Assembly (NCBI GenBank): GCA_027214385.1
Contig: JAPVXR010000002.1
Location: 62,001-126,000, forward strand
DNA from: Cryomorphaceae bacterium 1068
GTDB taxonomy: Bacteria > Bacteroidota > Bacteroidia > Flavobacteriales_D > Cryomorphaceae
Direction of reading: 5' to 3'
Length of the DNA: 64,000 bases
In this document: positions 1 through 6,308 of the stretch, one piece after another
Layout of the letters: the number at the start of each line of letters is the position of its first letter
How positions within the stretch are numbered: position 1 is the first letter of the stretch
Notes under the pieces: generated by a model
What the model was told of the DNA's origin: nothing
Databases searched by the model: none
The model's input: the letters and a program-made list of their open reading frames with translations, nothing else
Translations under genes and position numbers: made by a program

Positions 1-642
1 GACTACCACCATACGGAGACAAAAATGTTGAAGGAAAAGTCACGAAATTATTCTGACGATTATTGGGAAAAGCGCACAATGGCCCCTTCGAGCATTCTTT
101 ATTATGTGGGTTTAAATAAGCGAATTGACGGAATCTTACACCACACATTGTTTTTCGATACAGACTTTGAGAAACACGCAGGACAGATTTATGATAAGCC
201 CGAGTGGCCTGATGAACCATTGTTTTATGTTTCAGCTACATCAGTGACAGATTCTAGTGTTGCACCTGAAGGATGTGAAAATATTTTTATCTTGATTCCT
301 ACTGCGCCCGGATTGATGGATGACCAGAAAATTAAGGACCAATATTTTGAAATGGTAATCAAGCGAATGGAGGAAACATTCGAACAAAATATTCGAGATC
401 ATGTTATTTTCAGACGTGACTTCGCGTGTAGCGATTTTATGCACGACTACAACTCATTTAAAGGTAATGCCTACGGCCTTGCCAATACGTTAAATCAAAC
501 AGCAGTGCTCAAACCTTCTTTGAAAAACAAGCGAGTGAAGAATCTTTACTATACGGGACAATTGACTGTGCCCGGACCGGGAGTTCCTCCTTCGCTTATT
601 TCCGGAGCCGTGGTGGCGAAGGAGGTTATGAAAGCCAGCTAA
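1..642 (+). CDS. crtI: Phytoene desaturase CrtI, C-terminal part (5' end outside window)
   Basis: The reading frame is already open at base 1, with eight sense codons (DYHHTETK) before the first ATG at 25, so the gene starts upstream and only the last 213 residues are visible. CrtI is an FAD-dependent, membrane-associated enzyme that converts phytoene to lycopene. The visible part carries the family's WEKRTMAPSS stretch followed by a YVGLNKR strand, and the C-terminal flavin-contacting stretch ending GPGVPPSLISGAVVAKEV. The stop is followed 8 bases later by crtB, so the two are surely co-transcribed. The N-terminal Rossmann motif cannot be checked here. Assignment is firm from the C-terminal motif plus the crtB-idi neighbours. 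Confidence 0.95.
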   Translation, partial: DYHHTETKMLKEKSRNYSDDYWEKRTMAPSSILYYVGLNKRIDGILHHTLFFDTDFEKHAGQIYDKPEWPDEPLFYVSATSVTDSSVAPEGCENIFILIPTAPGLMDDQKIKDQYFEMVIKRMEETFEQNIRDHVIFRRDFACSDFMHDYNSFKGNAYGLANTLNQTAVLKPSLKNKRVKNLYYTGQLTVPGPGVPPSLISGAVVAKEVMKAS

Positions 643-650
643 ACACAACC

Positions 651-1487
651 ATGAAACAACTCTTTGACGACGTTTCCGTGCAGTGCAGTAAGCTTACCAC
701 CAAGGCCTACAGCACCTCGTTTTCTTTGGGAATACGATTCTTGGCTGCCGATCTCCGCGACCCTATTTATTCCATTTATGGCTTCGTTAGGTTTGCTGAC
801 GAGATCGTAGATACTTTCCATGGGTTTGACAAAAAAGATTTACTCGACAGATTTAAGGCAGACACTTACAGAGCAATAGAAGAAGGGATAAGTTTAAACC
901 CTATTCTAAATAGCTTTCAGTATGTGGTAAATGAGTATAAGGTAGATCTTGACTGCATCGAGACTTTTCTGAAAAGTATGGAAATGGATCTTTACAAAGA
1001 TTCATACAGTAAAGATGAGTATGACAATTATATTCTTGGATCAGCCGAAGTTGTCGGCCTGATGTGTTTGAGCGTATTCCTGCGTGGCGATGAGAGGCGT
1101 TATGCAGAGCTTAAACCGTTTGCAATGAAATTGGGCTCTGCTTTTCAGAAGATCAATTTCCTTAGAGATCTTCATGCAGATTATAAAGCCCTTGGAAGAA
1201 CATACTTTCCAGGAGTAGATCTTCAGGAATTCGGAGAAGAAGAGCGAAAGGCTATTGAAAAAGATATTGAGGCCGACTTTGCGATGGGTTACGAAGGAAT
1301 AAAGATGCTTCCGAAAGATGCGCGTTTTGGGGTTTTTGTAGCTTATGTTTACTACTTCAAGCTCTTCAAAAAGATTCGAAAGAAAACGACAGAAGACATT
1401 TTATCCAGTAGGGTGAGAATAAGCGACAAACGCAAGTTTGCGTTATTTTTCAGCAGTTATGTGCGCCATAGTTTCAACTTGCTATAA
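651..1487 (+). CDS. crtB: Phytoene synthase CrtB
   Basis: Squalene/phytoene synthase family, 278 residues, a normal length. It condenses two geranylgeranyl diphosphates to phytoene, the first committed carotenoid step. Both Mg-binding Asp-rich motifs are present: DEIVD at residues 50-54 and the second motif around D173-D177 (NFLRDLHAD). The family YFP motif is at 185-187. It lies 8 bases after crtI, and its TAA stop shares one base with the ATG of idi (TAATG at 1485-1489), which implies translational coupling. No GGPP synthase gene is in the window, so that substrate must come from elsewhere. Confidence 0.96.
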   Translation: MKQLFDDVSVQCSKLTTKAYSTSFSLGIRFLAADLRDPIYSIYGFVRFADEIVDTFHGFDKKDLLDRFKADTYRAIEEGISLNPILNSFQYVVNEYKVDLDCIETFLKSMEMDLYKDSYSKDEYDNYILGSAEVVGLMCLSVFLRGDERRYAELKPFAMKLGSAFQKINFLRDLHADYKALGRTYFPGVDLQEFGEEERKAIEKDIEADFAMGYEGIKMLPKDARFGVFVAYVYYFKLFKKIRKKTTEDILSSRVRISDKRKFALFFSSYVRHSFNLL

Positions 1488-2014
1488 TGGTTGAGCTCGT
1501 CATTCTTGTCGATTCTCAAAACAAGCAACTGGGCACCATGGAGAAAATGGAAGCACATCAGAAAGGGTTGCTCCATCGTGCCTTCTCCATCTTTATTTTC
1601 AATTCTGCCGGAGAAATGCTTTTGCACCAACGCGCAGAGGACAAATACCACTGCGGTGGTATGTGGACCAATGCGGTTTGCTCTCACCCCAGACCTGATG
1701 AACATCAAACTCAAGCTCTTCAGAGAAAGATGAAGCAAGAAATGGGGTTCTGCACGGAAGTAGAGAAAGCATTTGACTTTACTTATCGAGCAAAGCTGGA
1801 TAATGGACTCATAGAACATGAGTATGATGAAGTCTTTTATGGATTTTACGAGGGGCAATTGTCTCCTAATCCAGAGGAAGTCAGCACATATCGTTACGTA
1901 TCTATTCGTGAAATAAGAATAGAGATTCAAAAAAAACCTGAGGTTTTCACTCCTTGGTTTAGGCTGCTATTTGAGCGTATGTGTAAGCATTACAGCTCGT
2001 TAAAGAGAGCTTAG
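1487..2014 (+). CDS. idi: Isopentenyl-diphosphate delta-isomerase, type I
   Basis: Nudix-fold enzyme of 175 residues that interconverts IPP and DMAPP and so feeds the carotenoid genes it overlaps. Catalytic Cys65 sits in TNAVCSHP. Candidate metal ligands are H24, H30, H67 and the acidic pair E110/E112. The second catalytic Glu of the family falls in the E110-E114 HEYDEVF region. The start codon shares its A with the crtB stop. Type I is clear because of the Nudix layout and the absence of FMN-binding type II motifs. Confidence 0.95.
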   Translation: MVELVILVDSQNKQLGTMEKMEAHQKGLLHRAFSIFIFNSAGEMLLHQRAEDKYHCGGMWTNAVCSHPRPDEHQTQALQRKMKQEMGFCTEVEKAFDFTYRAKLDNGLIEHEYDEVFYGFYEGQLSPNPEEVSTYRYVSIREIRIEIQKKPEVFTPWFRLLFERMCKHYSSLKRA

Positions 2015-2070
2015 CAACAATAGCAAGCTGCGCTTGTTACATAACCCGACTTTATCAAAATCCGATATTC

Positions 2071-2478
2071 GTGAAAGTTACAGTGTCCAGAAAGGCCCAC
2101 TTCAATGCGGCGCACAGATTGCATCAACCCGGATGGGACGATGCCAAAAACCAAGAAGTATTTGGTAAGTGCAACAATCAGTATTATCACGGACACAACT
2201 ACGACTTGATCGTAAGTGTAAGAGGTGAGATAGACCCTGAAACGGGTTATGTAATTGATATGAAAGTCTTAAAGGACCTGATCAAAGAAAAAATTGAATA
2301 TCGATTCGATCATAAGAATCTAAATCTTCAAACCGAAGAATTTAAAAACCTGAACCCCACTGCTGAAAATATTGCTGCAGTCATTTGGAACATCCTGAAC
2401 GAAGAATTGGATGAAAAACTTGAACTCAAAATAACATTATATGAAACTGAACGGAATTTCGTTGAATGCGAAGGATGA
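2071..2478 (+). CDS. 6-pyruvoyl-tetrahydropterin synthase-type enzyme (PTPS/QueD family)
   Basis: T-fold enzyme of 135 residues that acts on dihydroneopterin triphosphate, the FolE product. The start is GTG at 2071. Zn ligands H15, H40 and H42, catalytic Cys34, the D80/H81 pair and substrate-anchoring E125 are all present. Their spacing matches, with a constant offset of 8, the numbering I recall for mammalian PTPS (H23, C42, H48, H50, D88, H89, E133). Cys is six residues before the first His of HGH (GKCNNQYYHGH), unlike the shorter CxxxHGH of bacterial QueD. I therefore infer a real PTPS making 6-pyruvoyl-tetrahydropterin rather than a queuosine enzyme. No queC, queE or queF lies nearby, whereas folE overlaps its 3' end. 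A 6-carboxy-tetrahydropterin activity cannot be ruled out from sequence alone. Confidence 0.85.
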   Translation: MKVTVSRKAHFNAAHRLHQPGWDDAKNQEVFGKCNNQYYHGHNYDLIVSVRGEIDPETGYVIDMKVLKDLIKEKIEYRFDHKNLNLQTEEFKNLNPTAENIAAVIWNILNEELDEKLELKITLYETERNFVECEG

Positions 2479-3127
2479 TCTCATTGATCTAAATGAGATG
2501 ATGGGGGATGAGCACGTAATGACGTCGCTTGAAACACCAATGAAGGATGATGCTTTCGTTCTCTCGAATGAGGAGAAGAAAGCCAAAATTGCCCATCATT
2601 TTGAGCAAATTATGGAAACTCTTGGCCTTGATCTTTCAGACGATAGCCTAAAGGGAACACCCGCCAGGGTGGCTAAAATGTATGTGGAAGAGGTGTTTAG
2701 CGGATTAGACCCAAGGAACAAGCCGAAAGTGGCCCTCTTTGAAAACAAGTACCTCTATAAGGAAATGCTGGTTGAAAAGGACATCACGGTAAAGTCTTTC
2801 TGCGAGCATCACTTTGTGCCAATTGTTGGGAGAGCTCATGTAGCCTATAAGTCAAATGGGAATGTGATAGGACTGTCAAAAATTAACCGTATTGTGCAGT
2901 ATTATGCGAAAAGGCCACAGGTTCAGGAAAGACTAACCGTTCAAATTGCTGAAGAATTGAAGCGAATCCTTAAAACCGAAGATGTTGCCGTAATGATTGA
3001 TGCGCGCCACATGTGCGTTTCACTTAGAGGAGTGGAAGATGATGCGAGTAGCACCGTTACCACAAGCTTTCATGGCTCATTTTTGAAAGACAACGTCAGA
3101 AGCGAATTTTTAACCTACCTAGATTAA
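2441..3127 (+). CDS. folE: GTP cyclohydrolase I FolE
   Basis: Opens GTP to 7,8-dihydroneopterin triphosphate, the shared precursor of folate and tetrahydrobiopterin-like pterins. Zn ligands C121, H124 and C192 lie in SFCEHHFVP and ARHMCVSLRG; H123 and the RPQVQERLT stretch (158-166) are typical of the active site. With the ATG at 2441 the protein has 228 residues and overlaps the PTPS gene by 38 bases. Tandem ATGs at 2498 and 2501 are alternative starts that avoid the overlap, and only residues from about 22 onward resemble the family, so the start is uncertain. Its place next to PTPS and among photolyases suggests a dedicated pterin supply rather than only folate. Confidence 0.94.
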   Translation: MKLNGISLNAKDDLIDLNEMMGDEHVMTSLETPMKDDAFVLSNEEKKAKIAHHFEQIMETLGLDLSDDSLKGTPARVAKMYVEEVFSGLDPRNKPKVALFENKYLYKEMLVEKDITVKSFCEHHFVPIVGRAHVAYKSNGNVIGLSKINRIVQYYAKRPQVQERLTVQIAEELKRILKTEDVAVMIDARHMCVSLRGVEDDASSTVTTSFHGSFLKDNVRSEFLTYLD

Positions 3128-3128
3128 G

Positions 3129-3305
3129 ATGTTCGGACTATTCAAGAAAAAATCACCCATTGAAAAGTTGTATGCCAAGCATAAGAAACTTTTGGAAAAA
3201 TCTCATCAGTTGTCACATTCAAATAGAGCTGAATCAGACAAGTTGCAAGCAGAGGCACAAGAGGTTTTGAAAGAAATTGACGAATTGAAAAGCAAAGGAG
3301 AATGA
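3129..3305 (+). CDS. Lacal_2735 family small protein
   Basis: A 58-residue gene that starts one base after the folE stop and ends with an ATGA overlap into the SDR gene. It begins MFGLFKKKS, followed by a highly charged helical stretch rich in Lys and Glu with the NRAESDKLQAEA segment. This pattern is what I recognise as the Lacal_2735 family (about 58 residues, common in Flavobacteriia, function unknown). There is no signal peptide or membrane segment; it should be a cytoplasmic helical hairpin. The tight packing on both sides makes it a genuine operon member. Confidence 0.85.
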   Translation: MFGLFKKKSPIEKLYAKHKKLLEKSHQLSHSNRAESDKLQAEAQEVLKEIDELKSKGE

Positions 3306-4003
3306 ATTATCTAGTAGTTGGAGGAAGCACAGGTATTGGTTTGAAAGTTTCTGAAATCCTTGTCAGCGAGGGACACCACGTGTTCATCGCCTCTAGGAGT
3401 GCCTCTTCCAGGATGCAATCAATTACCAATCAAACGGTGGTAGATATCGACGCTACAGATTCAGAAGCAGACTGGTCCTTTTTGCCCGACTCGCTTGATG
3501 GGATAGTTTATTGCGGGGGAACGATAAATCTAAAACCATTTAAGAGATTGAAAAACGAAGATTTCTTGCATGACTATTCTGTAAATGTAATCGGCGCTGT
3601 AAATACCATACAGGCTTCATTGAAGGCGCTAAAGAATGCGGATTCAGCCTCTATTGTGATGTTTAGCTCGGTAGCGGCCGAGAGGGGATTGAATTTTCAT
3701 GCTTCAATATCGGCAGCAAAGGGCGCAGTAGAGGGATTAACGAAATCCTTGAGTGCGGAATTGGCACCTGATATTAGAGTTAACGCAATTGCCCTATCTC
3801 TCACGGATACACCATTGGCAGAACAGCTCTTGAACAATGAGAAAAAGCAAGAGGCCAGCAATGCACGCCATCCGCTGCACCGTTATGGTCGCCCTGAAGA
3901 TGCTGCCGAAGCGGCTCTTTTTCTGCTAGGCAGTAAGTCCTCGTGGATCACTGGTCAAATACTTGGCGTGGACGGTGGAATGGGGACCATACAGAATATA
4001 TGA
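3302..4003 (+). CDS. Short-chain dehydrogenase/reductase lacking the catalytic Tyr
   Basis: Classical-length SDR (233 residues) with the nucleotide loop GGSTGIG at residues 7-13, a candidate catalytic Ser at 122/123, Asn95 in the VNV stretch, and K140. The position four before Lys, normally Tyr, is Ile136 (HASISAAK; codon ATA). The C-terminal cofactor-pocket stretch ending TGQILGVDGG is intact, so the fold and NAD(P) site look healthy. It overlaps the previous gene and the next one by ATGA. In a pterin operon a sepiapterin-reductase-like role is tempting, but loss of Tyr argues against ordinary ketoreductase chemistry. My recollection is that related photolyase-linked SDRs also lack Tyr, which I cannot verify here. 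Confidence 0.9.
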   Translation: MNYLVVGGSTGIGLKVSEILVSEGHHVFIASRSASSRMQSITNQTVVDIDATDSEADWSFLPDSLDGIVYCGGTINLKPFKRLKNEDFLHDYSVNVIGAVNTIQASLKALKNADSASIVMFSSVAAERGLNFHASISAAKGAVEGLTKSLSAELAPDIRVNAIALSLTDTPLAEQLLNNEKKQEASNARHPLHRYGRPEDAAEAALFLLGSKSSWITGQILGVDGGMGTIQNI

Positions 4004-4635
4004 AAACATTTTCCTCTGGCGATATTGTTGAAATGGATAAGCGTTTCCGTGCAAATTTCATTAACAGTATTTCAGGGTTCAAAAGTGCCAATCTCATTGG
4101 TACGGTAAATAACGAAGGCCGAACCAACCTGGCTATTTTTTCATCAGTCATTCATATTGGAGCCAATCCGCCACTGATCGGGTTTATCTTGAGGCCAACT
4201 ACCGTTGAGCGTCACACATACAATAATATTATCGCCAAGAGATTTTATACTATCAGCGCTCTCCCCTTTTTAATGAAGGAAGATGGACACCGGACTTCTG
4301 CGAAATATCCAAAAGGAGAATCAGAGTTTGATAAAACGAGTTTTACTCCGGAATTCAATGATTTTGATGTGCCTTATATAAAAGAAAGCCCCATCGCCTT
4401 GACTTGTGAGCTTAAATCTGAACAATTATTGGAGGTGAACCACACAAGATTGATCATTGGCGAAGTAAAAGAGGTAAAGTTAAATCCAAAATTTCTCAAT
4501 CAGGACGGATTCTATGCGTTGGCAGAAGCAGGCGTCTCAGCTATTTCCGGCATGGATTCTTATCATCAAGTGGAAATGGGAAGTCGATTTGACTATGCCC
4601 GACCCGACCAAGAAATTACATTTTTGCCACAATGA
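4000..4635 (+). CDS. Flavin reductase-like (FMN-binding split-barrel) protein
   Basis: 211 residues with the ATG at 4000; the open frame extends further upstream inside the SDR gene, but the ATGA overlap at 4000-4003 and the domain start favour this ATG. The sequence shows the split-barrel FMN-binding pattern: SANLIGTVNNEG, then NLAIFSSVIHIGANPPLIGFI, then the RPTTVERHTYNNI stretch near the flavin phosphate. Such proteins bind FMN and often reduce flavins or other small substrates with NAD(P)H. It overlaps the photolyase start by ATGA. A link to photolyase flavin or pterin reduction is inferred only from position. Confidence 0.88.
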   Translation: MKTFSSGDIVEMDKRFRANFINSISGFKSANLIGTVNNEGRTNLAIFSSVIHIGANPPLIGFILRPTTVERHTYNNIIAKRFYTISALPFLMKEDGHRTSAKYPKGESEFDKTSFTPEFNDFDVPYIKESPIALTCELKSEQLLEVNHTRLIIGEVKEVKLNPKFLNQDGFYALAEAGVSAISGMDSYHQVEMGSRFDYARPDQEITFLPQ

Positions 4636-5936
4636 ACAAGAAAGAAATTGTCCTATTCTGGTTTAGGAGAGACCTGAGGTTAGAAGATAATGCCGGGCTT
4701 TTCCACGCTTTGAAGAGCCACAAGAATGTTCTCCCTCTGTTTATTTTCGATCGCGAGATTTTAGATAAACTAGAAGACAAAAAAGATGCGCGTGTTCAAT
4801 TTATTCATCAGGAAATCGAGCGTATCAGTAAGCAGTTAAAAGGCTTTGGTTCTGGCATGATGGTTAGATATGGCAATCCCATTGATATCTGGAAGGACTT
4901 ATTGGAAACGCACAGTATTAAAGCGGCGTATGTTAACAATGACTATGAGCCTTATGCCCGAAACCGCGACGAGCAAGTAGCAAATCTGCTGAGAGAAAAT
5001 GGAATAGAACTAATAGCTTCCAAGGATCATGTGATTTTTGAGAAGTCTGAAGTCACCAAAGACGATGGCGACCCATATGTCGTATTCACACCATACAGCA
5101 AGAAATGGCTGGCTGCTTTTGATCTTGAAAAGAATCAGCCCTTTCAAAATGAGAAGTATTTCGACTCCTTTTTGGAATATGAAGTTCAGTCAATGCCGTC
5201 GCTTGAGGAGATGGGTTTTGAGTCGTTTGAGTTTGAGTACCCTTCTCGAGAAGTCCAAATAAACATTGTAGACAAATACGACGAGCGTCGAGACATTCCT
5301 TCCATACGGGGGACCAGTCGACTCAGCTTGCATTTGAGGTTTGGTACGGTAAGCCTTAGAAAATTAGTTGGGATTGCTCAAAAGCACAATCACGTTTGGT
5401 TGAAAGAGCTCATCTGGAGGGATTTTTATCAGATGATCATTTGGCATTTTCCTCATTCTGCAAAGGATAGCTTTCGCCCTGCCTACGATAAGATTCCTTG
5501 GCGGAATAATGAAGATGAATTTGAGACTTGGTGCCAAGGGAAAACGGGATATCCGATAGTGGACGCAGGTATGCGAGAGCTCAATGCGACGGGCTTTATG
5601 CACAATAGAGTTCGCATGGTCACCGCCTCTTTCCTTACGAAGCATTTGCTCATAGACTGGCGGTGGGGTGAAGCTTATTTTGCCAAGAAATTGCTTGACT
5701 ATGAGTTGGCATCAAACGTTGGTGGCTGGCAGTGGGCTTCTGGAAGCGGTTGCGATGCGGCACCTTATTTTCGTGTTTTTAATCCCGAACTGCAAACAAA
5801 AAAGTTTGACCCTGAAATGAAGTACATCAAAAAATGGGTGCCTGAATTTCAGGAGTTGACTTACAAGCCGGTTGTAGAACATAAAATGGCGAGAAATCGA
5901 GCTATTGAAACCTACAAAAAAGCGCTAAGTGAGTAA
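4632..5936 (+). CDS. phrB: Deoxyribodipyrimidine photolyase, class I (PhrB)
   Basis: Blue-light flavoenzyme that splits UV-made cyclobutane pyrimidine dimers in DNA. It has 434 residues, somewhat shorter than E. coli PhrB. The N-terminal Rossmann antenna domain starts with VLFWFRRDLRLEDN. The helical FAD domain has the ELIWRDFYQMI stretch, TGYPIVDAGMRELNATG, and the canonical active-site loop NVGGWQWASGSG at 362-373 followed by D375 and PYFRVFNP. All hallmark residues, including the N5-contacting Asn and the WQW Trp, are kept. It is the last gene of a run of overlapping genes that begins with folE and is followed by a gene-free stretch of about 370 bases. Confidence 0.95.
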   Translation: MNKKEIVLFWFRRDLRLEDNAGLFHALKSHKNVLPLFIFDREILDKLEDKKDARVQFIHQEIERISKQLKGFGSGMMVRYGNPIDIWKDLLETHSIKAAYVNNDYEPYARNRDEQVANLLRENGIELIASKDHVIFEKSEVTKDDGDPYVVFTPYSKKWLAAFDLEKNQPFQNEKYFDSFLEYEVQSMPSLEEMGFESFEFEYPSREVQINIVDKYDERRDIPSIRGTSRLSLHLRFGTVSLRKLVGIAQKHNHVWLKELIWRDFYQMIIWHFPHSAKDSFRPAYDKIPWRNNEDEFETWCQGKTGYPIVDAGMRELNATGFMHNRVRMVTASFLTKHLLIDWRWGEAYFAKKLLDYELASNVGGWQWASGSGCDAAPYFRVFNPELQTKKFDPEMKYIKKWVPEFQELTYKPVVEHKMARNRAIETYKKALSE

Positions 5937-6308
5937 TAGAAATAATATTGAAGAACAGTCGTGTTTAAACCTTTTATGGAAAAATCACCATTTGAAAGGG
6001 CTCTCGCTAAAGAAAAATTCTTTTCAGTTTTTTATAGTAATGAGCGTTTTTCGAGTCCAAGTTTTTGTATTGTCGAAACAGGTGCTGTATAAGAATTAAA
6101 AATCACGTAATCAGTTATATATGTCTGAATTTCTTCAAAAAATGATCAAAAACCTTTTAGGAAGCTTTACTCGAAACCCCATTTCTTGTTTAACAATTTA
6201 ACTTGTATAGTCAACATTAATTAAACACTGCTGTTGATTTTAGCGACAATTCTCGGCTTGAAAGTTAAATTTGTCGAGAACCTTTCCTATAAACCTAAAT
6301 GTAATCCC
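5937..6308. other. Gene-free stretch between the photolyase operon and the fasciclin gene
   Basis: About 370 AT-rich bases. I see no convincing gene. A 38-codon ATG frame at 5976-6092 lacks family resemblance. A Bacteroidota-type -7 element TAAATTTG is at 6266-6273, 35 bases before the preferred fasciclin ATG, but no well-spaced TTG -33 element precedes it (the nearest TTGs end at 6236 and 6260). No clear hairpin terminator follows the photolyase stop. Confidence 0.5.

Noticed and set aside
25-642. Complete small gene starting at ATG 25
   Set aside because: The frame is open to base 1 and encodes the CrtI C-terminus, so this is an internal Met of a gene cut by the window edge.
2015-2070. Hairpin with arms near GCAAGC and GCTTGT after idi
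   Set aside because: Arms are short with a mismatch and no T-run; too weak for a terminator or riboswitch.
5976-6092. 38-codon ATG frame between the photolyase and fasciclin genes
   Set aside because: Short, no family resemblance, no clear promoter or start signal; likely chance in AT-rich DNA.
6234-6308. Upstream TTG start for the fasciclin gene
   Set aside because: It would bury the signal peptide behind 25 residues; the ATG at 6309 gives a normal exported N-terminus.
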